DNA of 64,000 bases from Hofstenia miamia (Eukaryota; Xenacoelomorpha; Acoela): NCBI GenBank assembly GCA_004352715.1, contig SCFE01000098.1, forward strand, positions 745,998 through 809,997, read 5' to 3'. The position numbers and the translations under genes were made by a program. Below, piece after piece: positions 1-11,000 of this stretch. The notes beneath the pieces were generated by a model. The model worked only from the letters and a program-made list of their open reading frames with translations. It had not been told where the DNA came from and searched no databases. Each line of letters opens with the position of its first letter. Positions within the stretch are counted from its first letter, which is position 1.

Positions 1-319
1 CGTAAAGAGTTGAACTGTAATGAACAAAGTAGCCCGCGACAGCGAATGGGTTCGTCCCTTTGATCTAAATGTCTATTCTAAGTCTTTACATTTACTGTTT
101 CATCATTTTTTATTTCATTTTAATGAATTTCATTTTTGAGTAATAGTGTTCTATATTATAAGATTGCAGCAGTAATCATTAAATTTGGCAGTCACTTAAA
201 TCGATTATCCGTCATTCCTCTTTATAATATGATAGTGTTTGAAGAGTTTTCTGATTGATATGTATTTGATTGTATTTAATTAATAAAACGAGTTTTTTAA
301 TTCAACTTCAAAATTTTAG
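1..319. other. intron of the HINFP-like gene, no feature seen
   Basis: AT-rich sequence ending in an AG acceptor at 318-319. It is probably the intron before the exon at 320. I see no coding or repeat signal in it. Confidence 0.5.
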
Positions 320-556
320 AAATATTTGTGTCATCAATGTGGGAAGGTTTTTAAACGAGGAGACTATTTGACGTGTCATCTTCGCAAAAGTCATTCATTC
401 AACTTACCTCCTGGACATTCGAAGTTTCGTTACCAGCGCAATGCAGATGGCTTTCTCACTCTCCAAATGCAGCGTTTTGAAAGCATTGAATTGACTAAAC
501 AACTATTATCAGAAAAGGAGCAGCAAAATCTCGATGATTTTCCAGAAGGACATAAG
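320..556 (+). CDS. HINFP: HINFP-like zinc-finger transcription factor, penultimate exon
   Basis: HINFP (MIZF, histone H4 transcription factor) is a nuclear C2H2 zinc-finger protein that binds the H4 promoter at the G1/S transition. The exon opens after an AG acceptor and reads KYLCHQCGKVFKRGDYLTCH, a complete C2H2 finger (C-x2-C-x12-H-x4-H). It then reads GHSKFRYQRNADGFLTLQ and RFESIELTKQLL. This GHxRFRY...DGxxRLQ...RFESVELTxQLL block after the last finger is, from memory of the family, the HINFP signature. The exon has 79 codons and ends in phase 0 at a GT donor (557-558), matching the phase-0 acceptor at 1073. The upstream fingers lie outside the window. Confidence 0.8.
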
Positions 557-1072
557 GTCCTTAAATTTATATTTTAACTTAATAATGAAATAATGAGATT
601 CAAGGTTATCTGTATTTAGTTCAAGACAGTGTTAGTCGATTTAACTCACTCGATTTAAATCATTTATTTAAATCGGACTTAAATCATGATTTAAATCAAA
701 GCACATTATTAATTCAATGTATTGATTTAAATCAAGTACACTAAAAGAAATACAAGTAGTGTATTCTTATTGTTTTGAAGTCATTGCCCTGATATTGGAA
801 TGAATTTTGCATGTTTTTTATCTTCAGTTTAGTTAAAATTGATTAATTTATTGTATAGTATCAAAAGGATTTCTAATATTTACAACCTTGGAAGATTGTC
901 TGGGCAAAATTGAAATTTAGATAAAAAGTCCGATTTAAATAAAAAAATCGGATTTGTTAATTTTTTAAATTTAAATAGGATTTTTTCCCAACGCTGGTTC
1001 AAGATTTGTTTAAGTTACAACACGTATTAGTGTTTTTTTATAGGCTTTTATCATATTAATTTCTGCTTTTAG
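557..1072 (+). other. last intron of the HINFP-like gene
   Basis: Intron of 516 bases with a GT donor at 557 and a strong pyrimidine tract plus AG at 1061-1072. It is phase 0. Most of it is a hAT-type MITE (627-996). Confidence 0.7.
627..996. mobile_element. hAT-type MITE with GATTTAAAT subterminal repeats
   Basis: The 370-bp element begins CAGTGTTAGTC and ends CCCAACGCTG. It is flanked on both sides by the identical 8-bp duplication GTTCAAGA (619-626 and 997-1004), diagnostic of hAT insertion. The interior is full of GATTTAAAT/ATTTAAATC motifs near both ends, like the subterminal transposase-binding repeats of hAT elements. There is no coding capacity, so it is non-autonomous. Confidence 0.85.
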
Positions 1073-1432
1073 GAAATGGCGCGGATTCTTCTCAATTCAG
1101 AAGGTGATAAATTTTCTGATCAATGCTTAGAAAATATTTCAGTCTTGCAACCAAACGACAATATTTTCTCGCACGTGGAAGATCCAAATGAAAAATTTTC
1201 TGAACATCCTTTGCCAACGGAGCCCTCATATCAGCCATTAGAGAATGCAAATTTTATTTTACAACTAGGAGAAGATAATTCAGTACTTTTTGGCGAAACT
1301 ACCCTTTTGGAAGGAAATGTGCATGGTTTTCCAACTTCTAGTACTCCACTGAAATCGCCTAAACGTAGATTCTTTAATAGATTTTCAAAATCAATTTCTA
1401 AGGGATCCGTAATACCCAAAGAGTTGTTTTAA
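1073..1432 (+). CDS. HINFP: HINFP-like transcription factor, last exon with stop codon
   Basis: The exon follows a TTCTGCTTTTAG acceptor and is in frame (phase 0) with the exon at 320-556. It encodes 119 codons, starting EMARILLNSEGDKFSDQ, and stops at 1430-1432. The sequence is low-complexity and acidic, then ends with a basic stretch (SPKRRFFNRFSKSISKG). The C-terminal tail of HINFP is poorly conserved, so identity rests on the splice link to the preceding exon. The methionine at 1076 is not a start; it is the second codon of the exon. Confidence 0.7.
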   Translation, partial: EMARILLNSEGDKFSDQCLENISVLQPNDNIFSHVEDPNEKFSEHPLPTEPSYQPLENANFILQLGEDNSVLFGETTLLEGNVHGFPTSSTPLKSPKRRFFNRFSKSISKGSVIPKELF

Positions 1433-1842
1433 TTGTTTCCAATTTTAATGTGTTCAAAACAACCATTCCATAACCAAATTTTTAAAATATTTTTAATTTT
1501 CTCTAAATTTCGTGTTCAAATTGATGTGAAATTTAATTCAGTTAACTTAAGGTTTTAAAGATTTGTCAACAATTTTATGGATAGTTCTGTATGCTGGGAA
1601 TTTTGTACATTTTATTGTTTGCTTTAATTTTATACTTATTTGTAATGTGCAGTATTCTGTATTTTCTATGTTTTTTAATAATACACTTTTTTATTTTTAT
1701 TTAAATTTTACAAAGACATTGTCAACAAAATTATTGGCTAGAGAGAGACCAATTTTTATTTTGGGTATGTTTGAAACTTATTATAAAGTCTATACACTGA
1801 AATTGAGTAAATGATACTAATGTAAACTTTCAAAATGCGAGC
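1433..1842. other. 3' UTR / intergenic between convergent genes
   Basis: AT-rich sequence between the HINFP stop and the stop of a minus-strand exon at 1843. I found no canonical AATAAA close behind either stop. An 83-codon open frame at 1563-1814 is phenylalanine-rich translation of AT-rich DNA and not convincing. Confidence 0.4.
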
Positions 1843-2052
1843 TTAACTTTTTACATCATGTCCATCTCTGCCACAGACTGTTTGCCCTGTCACTTCCATG
1901 TTCAACTGTCCCATGTTACACGACGTATTATATTCGATTGCTCTACCTTCGACAAACTGCATTGGTAAAACCGGCCCTCTTTCATCGCTGGCATGGTGTT
2001 GAATGAAGTTAAACAAAAGAGGACGAAAACAATGGGTTTTAGTTTGAATCAC
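1843..2052 (-). CDS. terminal exon of an unidentified minus-strand gene
   Basis: On the minus strand an AG acceptor (GTTTCTAG, 2053-2060) is followed by 69 codons and a stop at 1843-1845. The reading begins VIQTKTHCFRPLLFNFIQHH and ends CGRDGHDVKS. Base composition is clearly higher in G+C than the flanks, as in the real exons here. I do not recognise the family. The exon is convergent with HINFP and starts in phase 0. It could belong with the minus-strand exons at 3112-3316 or 4691-4837, but no splice link can be proven. Confidence 0.5.
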   Translation of the reverse strand: MIQTKTHCFRPLLFNFIQHHASDERGPVLPMQFVEGRAIEYNTSCNMGQLNMEVTGQTVCGRDGHDVKS

Positions 2053-2833
2053 CTAGAAACTCTTCTATTAACAATGTAAGTTTTTAAATAACTAAGTTAT
2101 TTTAGAATCCAAACATCATTATCTACACTCTTGTCAAAAGTTTATTGTTCGAACGGTTTGGGGTAGGCACCAGAGTGAGAAACGAGTATTATATAACAAT
2201 TATTTACCAAAATCATGCATAACATAACACGTACTTCGCATTAAGGATATAAAAACTTCGACCAAGTTGTGAAGTCTTAGAAAAAGAATGTCTCAGTGAT
2301 CAAAGTGGTACTGGGACTAGCATGGCATTAGAATGAAAAATGAAGTAATTGGGACCTCGGATTTGAGAATAGTATTCATAAATGTTGGGATAAGTTGAAG
2401 TTATAAGATGGGTCAAATGGGAGTATGAAATGTTAATGTTTCTTGAGACCGGGACCAAGCCCAATACTGCTAAATGATTATTCAAATGGTAAAATAAGAC
2501 CAATCAATTATTGAGTTTTATAAATAGAAAATAAATAACGACCCAATAGCCGTTAATTATGTGAATGCAAACTCCACCAAATTTCTTCATTAACTTCGAG
2601 TGCTTAGTTAACTTTTGCAAAAGATGCAATGATAGTTAATCAAAAGAGTTTGGAAAAGACATCTATACTTCTATGATTGCAATGCAATACTTTAATTGTG
2701 AAATTGCTAAAATTGTTTCAATCATGAGTATCCATAAACTTGATTGTATGAAACCAATTACTTCTAAGAATTTTTGAAAACCATATTATTTACATATGGA
2801 AGATTAATAACCTTCGGTTACTCATGCCTTCAG
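2053..2833. other. non-coding, nothing recognised
   Basis: AT-rich sequence. A 67-codon minus-strand frame (2300-2503) has no clear splice sites and no recognisable motif. I regard it as chance. Confidence 0.4.
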
Positions 2834-3025
2834 AGGGTGATACACGGTCAAACTTTTGTGTCAAACTGAATTACATAATTGGTCGCCACACAAATCCGCG
2901 ATAAGTTTGAATGTGTATCAACCCTTCAAACTTGTCGTCCAACCTGATTTCAGCGATCTAATCGCTTTTCATTTTTCTCGTCAAACAAGTGTGCCTGGTA
3001 ATTGAGTTTGACATGGTATCACCCT
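2834..3025. mobile_element. MITE with AGGGTGATAC terminal inverted repeats
   Basis: The ends are AGGGTGATACACGGTCAAAC and an inverted counterpart ending GTATCACCCT, about 192 bp apart. GTCAAAC-type motifs recur just inside both ends. I see no clear target duplication, so the superfamily is unassigned. A related end (GTTTGACC...ATCATACCCTTT) occurs at 5882-5925, so this is a family. Confidence 0.5.
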
Positions 3026-3081
3026 CCTCTAACAAATGTGCCACATTTTCTCTCACTATCGCACAGCTAATATAATCAATT

Positions 3082-3802
3082 CAGGGTTTTCGAGTCGAGT
3101 TCGAGTTACTNAGTCTTCATCTATTGCAGAATCCAAACAATTTTTGCAAAATTCCATGACTTCAGTGATGTAAGATTTGTTGTTTTCCTTGAATTCACAC
3201 ACTTTGACGCTATGAAATTTTTTTGAATTTAAATGATGTGCTAGCACATCTCCATGATGTTTTCGAAAATTAATTACTTCATTGGGATCAGCACAAAAGT
3301 GAATTTTCGTAAGCATTGTTTAAACCAGTACAAAAATTATACTAAATTTCTCCGAAAGCTGTCCCTTATATACAACTTAAAATTCAAAGTGTTATTAAGA
3401 ATTCAATGTGTAACTCAAATTTTGAAATGGTAAATATCTATCTAGTACAGGGTTTTCGAGTCGAGTTCGAGTTACTCGGGCCGAGTTCGAGTTTTTACGT
3501 TTCGAGTTCGAGTTCGAGTAATTTTTTAAATGAAATTCCGAGTTCAATCGAGTTTTTTTCGAATTCCGAGTTTTTTATGGTAAAAAACATTTATTTTACA
3601 ATAATTCTAAGATTAAAAAAATTTTTGTGTTTGGTAAGAAAATTGATATTTAAAGAAATTTAATTTTTACATTATTTTCGAGTGGATTTTCGAGCGAGTT
3701 CGAGTTCCAGTTTTGATGATTTCTCTTCCGAGTTTTTCCGATCGAGTTTTGCGAGCTTATTCGAGTTCGAGTTCTTAACATTCCGAGCACTCGAAAACCC
3801 TG
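3082..3802. mobile_element. hAT-like element with CGAGTTCGAG repeats, disturbed by a contig join
   Basis: The outer ends are CAGGGTTTTCGAGT (3082) and ACTCGAAAACCCTG (ending 3802). They are flanked by the identical 8-mer AATCAATT (3074-3081 and 3803-3810). A second copy of the left end begins at 3448, and its left neighbour ATCTAGTA does not match. A single N at 3111 marks a contig join, so 3112-3447 (containing a coding exon) may be misplaced or lie between two copies. The repeat body from 3448 to 3802 is dominated by CGAGTTCGAG units. Confidence 0.6.
3112..3316 (-). CDS. possible first exon of an unidentified gene, cut by a contig join
   Basis: Minus-strand frame beginning with ATG at 3316, with an in-frame stop two codons upstream. 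It reads MLTKIHFCADPNEVINFRKH and continues to ...CLDSAIDED, where it runs into the single N at 3111. Composition and even amino-acid use look coding. I do not recognise the family. The downstream splice site is lost at the join, beyond which lies 29 bp of a hAT end. ATG could also be internal if an acceptor lies nearby. Confidence 0.45.
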
Positions 3803-4690
3803 AATCAATTAACCTTGTTTTCGTAAATAAGTGGGTAAAACCGCGAACTCCGAAATAAACAGCTTAACAGCATGTTATTTATCTCGGAGTCCGCTGGAAA
3901 AATCACGATGCTTTGTACAAAATGTTGACAGAGAACGTGGTTGCATTTATAGAGCTTTATAAATAGGAACATGCGTGAAGAGGCATAAATAGTTTTATTT
4001 CTAGATTTAATTATTAAAATTGCATCAATTTATTGTTTTGTATACTTCTGTAACTTATATCACGAGAATTGGTTAAAATCCATTCTCATAGTACATTTAT
4101 AAATATTTATAAATGTTTCAATTAATTAGCACTAATATAGGAAATAACTTTAAATATGAATATCACAAATTTTTAAAGATTACATAACAAACAAAAAGAA
4201 TTCTATTTGCCAAGTATTTGTGTTAAATAATGGTGGCAAAAATTTGCTGTTTTGATATGAGTCAAAGCAATATATTTGCTAAAATGCTACAATTAATCTA
4301 CAAACTAAATATGAAATATATAATGATAATAAATTTGTGTGTGTGTCTATGTATGTGGTGAGCTCAGTGTAAAAAATCGGTAAATGTGTTTAACATGTTT
4401 GCGTCTCTGATTGTATTTTGACGATGTAAAAGTGCACATTTTAATTTTTTTCTACTCTGGTCTAATTATCTAAGTCATTCCAAATATTAGAGGCCACTCG
4501 GTGAAAACTAGGATAGGAAATACTGCTACAAATAAACTTGGGATCGAGGATTTCTTTTAAGTAATTATCAAGAAAAGAAATTGATTGTCGGCCATATTTA
4601 TACTTAAATAAAGCTGCATGGAATTGTACTTGATATAGCGGGGATAATATATCATGATAAAAATATTACTGATCATGTAAATTCACAAAC
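3803..4690. other. non-coding, nothing recognised
   Basis: AT-rich sequence without usable open frames, inverted repeats or motif I can name. A short (TG)n-like tract lies near 4337-4345. Confidence 0.4.
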
Positions 4691-4837
4691 CTTTTAAAAA
4701 TTCGAACTGACTGTGTGTATTTCTGGTTTTTTTGTAATTTAATAAAACAGTAACCTAATGCAGCACAGCAGAGTTGTAACCGGACCGTAATTTTAAGCCT
4801 GGTACGTTGCAATTGGTAATATTCAGGCCTGTCATAT
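4691..4837 (-). CDS. candidate internal exon, TPR-like, unidentified gene
   Basis: On the minus strand, GGTTTTAG (acceptor, 4838-4839) and AG|GTTTGTGA (donor) bound 147 bases (49 codons) that keep the same phase at both ends. The reading includes RPEYYQLQRTRLKITVRLQL and ALGYCFIKLQKNQKYTQSVR. The alternating small and hydrophobic residues resemble a tetratricopeptide-type helix pair, but this is impression only. No neighbour can be linked by phase. Confidence 0.35.
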
Positions 4838-5881
4838 CTAAAACCATTATTCGATTTTTGAAAATAAAAAATTAGCATATAATTGAAAATACTAAAATGA
4901 ACATATTTTTGCATCAACTGCACTTTTAAATAATAAAACTAACTCGTGATGGCATCAAAAGTTATCGTCATCAAATAAGGATGCATCCACTGCTGGGAAA
5001 AGGATTTTAATGGGAAATTTTAAATTGCTAATAATAAAAATCAAAGACAGTTTACTTCTATTTTAACCACATCACTCACTTGGAAAACTTTATTCATATT
5101 AACACGAACATTTATTTATTTGATGATTACCGCATTGTTAAAAAAATTGGCTAGTTTTTTGCAGAATATATCTCAATTGTATTTTTGATACTAATATTAG
5201 ATGCACACATTATCGTGTTTGCCCATGCAACTCATGCCATTCATCATTCCATAAACGATTTTGTTGACTGTTTAAATATATTTGTAAACCTGTATTAAGG
5301 TAAAAAAAAACTATTTAATAATAATAATAATAACTATCAATTGAATATAATAGTTGATATAATATTTTAATGTAAGATAATGTATATTCATTAATAAAAT
5401 TTTGAACAATTCTAGGCTCGGTGTTCAGAAACTTCGTACCCGGGCCCGGCCTAAGCATGCTAATTCGGCCGATTTTTATGATTTTGTTTAAAATTTATTT
5501 TTAAATTTTCGGTTTGCTAGACCAACATTGTATTAAAAATTTCTAATAAAATCTGTTAACTGAAAATGAAAAAAGTAATTAAGTTCGAAGAGTACAAGAT
5601 ATTTATATAAAATTTCGGTTACATTTTAAAATACTTCAACATATTGCTTATAAATTCTATGGCATTCATTGTCTACTTGATTTGCATTTGCTGTTGATAA
5701 AATCCTTTTTTTGAAATTCGCAAGATTTCTCTGTTTGTTGTACAGAGGAGAACATAATATCAGTGAAAACAATAAAATGTTTACCGAAAGTATTAAATTA
5801 GATTCTAGTTGAAATTGGGTTGGATCATGTATTACATCACTGACCTTCCTACTCGGGGCTAGTTTTTTACATGGCAATTAA
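4838..5881. other. mostly non-coding; short GC-rich patch at about 5443-5470
   Basis: AT-rich sequence. CAGAAACTTCGTACCCGGGC near 5432 opens a conspicuously GC-rich patch (CCCGGGCCCGGCC) that may be a truncated hAT-like end, but no partner end is seen. Confidence 0.3.
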
Positions 5882-5925
5882 GTTTGACATACAAGTTTGA
5901 CCGGGCATCATACCCTTTAGCTAAA
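5882..5925. mobile_element. fragment of the MITE family at 2834-3025
   Basis: AGTTTGACATACAAGTTTGA then CCGGGCATCATACCCTTT resembles one end of the 2834-3025 element in motif order (two GTTTGAC motifs, then an ATCA-ACCCT end). The other end is not visible. Confidence 0.35.
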
Positions 5926-6810
5926 TATTTAAAAACGTATTTAAAAACTCTTATTTTCATTGGTTGATGTTGCTATTGCAAATTTCTGAATAGTATTTAT
6001 ATAATTTATCAAGATTGAGAAGAATTATAAAAATTCCTTGCTATTAAAACTTGCAATGTAAGCTTTAAAGTGGATCTAAATAATAATTGCTTGTAGCCAG
6101 AAAGCCTACAAGCCAATGCCAAATATCATCATCGTTATGAGTGATAACTTACCTAATTCAGCAAAAAAATGCAAGCAAAGCATAAAGCATTCTTGAAATA
6201 TTCTAGTGAATTTAATTCATAAAAAAACTACGGTTCAGTGCAATATTTATTTATAGAGTGAAAACATGTGATTTTATTATTCTTACAAGTCTTGCTATTG
6301 TGAATATATAAAATTATTTGTATATTGATTCTTTAATTCTATCTTTAGTTTTCTTATTTCTTAGTTAACTGTAATATATGTGCTCAATTGTCAACTATTT
6401 GATGAATACATCCCTGAATGATCATTTGGTTTCTTATATATTCCACTTTCAAATTCCTTATCCTTTCTAGTCATTTGAACATTAAAAAATTCAATTTGTT
6501 CTTAGTTTCTATTTCCTTTGTAAACATGATATTCTTATCAATTACATTTTTGAAGTAAGCTGAAGTTGCTTCATCTTGTAGTATTAATGCAATAAATGAG
6601 AAATTAATGTCGAAAGTAATTAGAGTCACTTTAATTTTTGAATTTAAAGAACAATTTTGTATGTAAAATGCAGTTGAAATATACTTTTAAGTTCTAAGAG
6701 GTCGGGCTGCTTGTCATAGCAGCCAATTTTTTAACAGGTTAAACAGTTGAGTAATATTTTACTAATCACTCTTGATATTGTTATTACATGTTCTTTGAAT
6801 GCCAAATTAA

Positions 6811-7063
6811 CCCATTTATGGCAAAGGAAAAAATTTTGTTTTAGTTTGCCACCGACACTTTAATATATTAATATACAAGGCTAGAGCTTATAAAAATGTT
6901 TTTATTTTACTGATACTGTGTTTGAATGGGAAGTTATAGCCAAAAATAGAATGCTGCAAAAACGCAACTGTCGGCATCTTAGGATACGCATGAATTTTTC
7001 TGCAAGTGCATATATGTAGAGGCATGTTTTTGTTGCAAAAATGCAACGAGCGACATAAATGGG
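6811..7063. mobile_element. piggyBac-type MITE
   Basis: The ends are CCCATTTATG and CATAAATGGG, exactly flanked by TTAA on both sides (6807-6810, 7064-7067). TTAA target duplication and CCC-starting inverted ends are the hallmark of piggyBac. Length is 253 bp, without coding capacity. GCAAA/TGCAAC motifs repeat near the right end. Confidence 0.8.
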
Positions 7064-7329
7064 TTAAGACTTAGTTTAGTGGCTCGTGGATGTGTTTTAA
7101 TGAGGCACGAGTCGAAAAATAAGTATGTGCGTTTTGAATCGTTTTGAATTTTAAATCTTGGCTATAACTGTGAACGTACATCATTAGCATTTGTTCTCGT
7201 TCACATTTGTGCAAAAAACTTATCACTCAAACATCTTAGATGTAATTCCTTGCAATGTTTCACCAACGATTAAAGTCGAAACAAATAATATAAATATTTA
7301 GCATATTTTCGAACAAATATATATTGTTG

Positions 7330-8085
7330 ATTAAAATTGCAGTTGCTATCAGAAGTACAACAATGGAACTTGCAGTTAAGACAACCTTATGACATAATTC
7401 ATGCGATATTCTCAATATTTCAAAGTCGATTGTTACCGTACAATTTACGGAAACAGAGAAGGAGATAAAACAAGATCCGGTAGTCCAATGCTCTTACAAA
7501 ATGGGAGAATGGTTTTTACAACTAGCATCTTCATCCAATCATTTTATGACACCAAGAAAACCAAAAAATAGAAGCTACAGTGGTCTCAAGTTTGTCCAAT
7601 AGATATTTAACACACTATTGATTGCACAAAAGAATTTCTGCGCAGAAGCCGAAATTATGCTCAAATCATATTCAAAAATGAATTTCATTCTATTGTACTA
7701 AACTGGAGAGGCTTATTTCGGATTGGAAAAGGGTGATTTCGGATGAATCAAAGATGAACTTTATTCACGAGGGAACTGCTAAAATGCTTCATAAAGCTAG
7801 ATTTTTCAAAAATAGAAGTATTTTAGTCAGTCCATAATGACTTGGGGAGCAATCCGAAGTGATGGATATAAAGCTATAGTTAAATGTACTTGTTTTTTAG
7901 AAACAATTGAATACAAACGAGTACCTTCCCCGAACACCCTCAACAGTATAAATGCCCATTATTGTTTTATCACCATAGTTTTAGATAATTTTAGCGCAAG
8001 CTTGCTTCCAAAATACCCTCCTCACATTTGATATATCCATAGAAAGAACAGACAACCAAAAGAAAATAAATATTTGTAAGTAGCT
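7330..8085 (+). pseudogene. decayed Tc1-like transposase
   Basis: Fragments in shifting frames reproduce the order of a Tc1-type DDE transposase. A linker-like TRSGSPMLL lies near 7473. Then DWKRVISDESKMNF (about 7718-7762) corresponds to the W-x-x-V-x-x-SDES block with the second part of the catalytic core. MTWGAIRSDG (7837-7866) corresponds to the VMVWGxxSxxG block, followed by residues in the position of the subunit after it. At least two stops or frameshifts separate the pieces. Inverted ends were not found. Confidence 0.65.
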
Positions 8086-11000
8086 ACTTTGAATATGTAG
8101 TATTTTTTAATCTCGTTTATAAAATTCTGCAACTTAAAGATGTAACAATTATCCCAATTTCAGGAACACGAACAATTCTGGTTTGCTAAAATATTTTGGT
8201 ATTAATAAAGCCCACAGTTTCAGTTTTTTTGTGTTTAACCAGACATCTCTATGTGTCATTTTTCAGTTGCTAATCATCAATTTCAAATCTGAAAAAATAT
8301 TATATATTTTCCTGCCGTAATAAGGACAAATGTCTTGTCTTTGCATAATTTATGCTGTATAGGAATAGGAATGGGAAATTTCTAGCATTCACAATATTTT
8401 CTGTCTTACCAAATTATCCTGAATTTTAGGTTTGGAGAATAGTTTTTATAAGCACTAATTGAAGCATGCTTATTGATTGTAAGTATTGATCTGTCAACTT
8501 TCAGCGACTTGCTGTTGCAAAATTGAATTCATGTACCATTCTTTAATTACCAACAGTAATTCTTTAAAATAAAATCACTATAATAATAATAAACTAAAAG
8601 GACGACAAAATTAGGAAGCATATACATAATTAATGATATCCACAGGCAGACATGTTTTTTCCATAAAGAGGTGTTTGAGTTCCCAGGTTTTAAGGCATTG
8701 AACTGTTCTATTTAATGTACTCTGAAAGGAATCACAAAGTTTTAGACTTATATGCTGTTTATAAAAGGCCCGGATTTTCCAAATCTTCCAATCCACCAAC
8801 CATTATGTTTGACGTTAAGTAAACATCCAATTAACAGTGCTGTAAATTGCAATTTTGCACATAAAAGTGCTGGTTTTACGATTACTTTATAAAATAAATG
8901 TTTATCAAAATAGCATAAGCATACGGAAATAGCCACTGAATTATACTTTTTCATTAGAAACCTATGCTTTATACAACTATATTTTTTTAAAAAATTTCAT
9001 TTATTCATAGATAATATTTAATAATTAAAAGATGTAGCTGGCAACACAAAAAATTATTCCTTTATTTCTTTGGATTAATTGAACATTTATCAAAGCTTAA
9101 AATGGAAAAGCTTTCATCAACCACTTTGCGTCTATATTATTTAACTAAATCAAATTACTTAAGATATGTTTAAGCATTTTAATATTATTGTACTAATGTC
9201 TCCTAGTCAGTATTGCCTAACCCTTTGCCTCAGGAGTATTACTTTCTAGTGATCCTCCCTGCAGCTCACCGATTTTAATTACCATGCAATTTTCTCTAAG
9301 TTGGGAAAACATTTATGAAATTCTAAAATAACAAAGAGCTGAAAATATCTTCAACTCCAAAGTTGTGTAATTTTACAATTTTGCGAAAGCTTTTCTTTAG
9401 TTGATAAACGTATTAAATTTACTATCGTATGCCCATTCTAGCGAAAATGCGATTTTGTATTTAAGAAGAACAATAGATACATAATAATCAACACAAGTTT
9501 ATTGAGATGAGCAATTTTCTGTACATAAATTTGTGTATTGAATAAATGTGATCCGATGCCCTTTCTGAATAGGGAAGATTTCAGTGGAAAACTGCTCGAA
9601 GACCTGCCTGAACCTTTTTGCAGCTAATTAATTTCTTTCTGATTAAAAAGAAGTAATTTGGACAATAAATACAGGCTCGACAATTTTGGAAAAAAATCTT
9701 GTTTGAATTTCCAAAATAGCAAGGGGCTGGAAATATCTTCAACTTCAGTTGTGTAGTTCTACAACTTTATGAATGTTTCTTCTGGTGGCAAAGATTAAAT
9801 AATAAATATATAATTTTAAATATGATAATTAAATTACAATGGATTTATAGAAAAAATAAAACATATTTATAAGAAGTGATGAAGGGATCGTTGATGCCGT
9901 TCAGAAAGCATTGTCAAAATTTATTTTTATTGAAATAAAACCATAGGTTGTCTTAGAAGACAGCATATAATGAAGTGTATGATCTGGATGTCGCAAAATA
10001 GCTTTGTGTAGCTTGTCATCTGCTTTGATTACAATTTTAGTAGGTACATGTTGTTCTATAATACCCACTTATAGAGCTATGCGGTGGAGTGTATCAATTT
10101 TATCCAGAGAATAGTTAGAGAGCCACCCCGTATCGAATTTCATGGAAAATTGCAGTAAATCAACCCAAATCCAGTGAATGCTTTTAAGATTAAAAAGAAG
10201 TTTCTGAATCAGCATGTAGATTATATTATACATTTTTCTAATTTGCCCAAAATTAGTTTAGCAAAATGAAAATTCAGGATTTGGTTTGGCAAGGATCATA
10301 CAAATGGACCGAATTTGCATTATTTTGAATGGGGATTCGGGACTGCCTAAAATTTAATGGGGATAAGTTTTCAGTCCATTCCATCTCTGGTGCTAGAGCT
10401 ACCAAAGCTCAAATTTGGATTATCAAATCAAAAACAAATTGCATTCAACACATGTTAATTTTTAAATGTCAATTTTAAATCCCTATTCTCTAAAATTATA
10501 TGGAAGCAACCATTTCTTAAATATATTGACAACATTGTTTGGAGTTATAAACAATATAAGCTCGTACGATTGTAGTGGCCTCTGACATGAGAGACAATCC
10601 TGCATGAAGAGCTCTCCTTATCGGTATCAAGTTCTATCCTCCTACCAGGTTACCCAGTCAATTTCACCTGTTTGGCAGGCATCTTCAACTTCATCATTGA
10701 ATAATAATCTGATCATTGGACAATGTTGTTTTGCGGGATCTTACAGACTTATTTTAACGTCTGCAGTTCCCCAATAGATTTGCACTCAGGAATATTCAAA
10801 AAATCATAAAACTGTAATTATTAAGTCTATTAAATTTTTAACTAAGGCACATGTAATATCTATACTAGATTTTCATAACAATATAATTTTGATGTTCCGA
10901 ATTATCTCATTCTTAATTTCAATTAATCCATGACAAATTCTTCAGACTTATCTACTCTTTGAATTTCAAAGACTATATCAGCCCAGCCTACATAGAACTG

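Noticed and set aside
5785-5848. Possible minus-strand exon (RKVSDVIHDPTQFQLES)
   Set aside because: Splice sites exist, but the end phase does not fit the exon at 4691-4837 and 21 codons are too few to judge.
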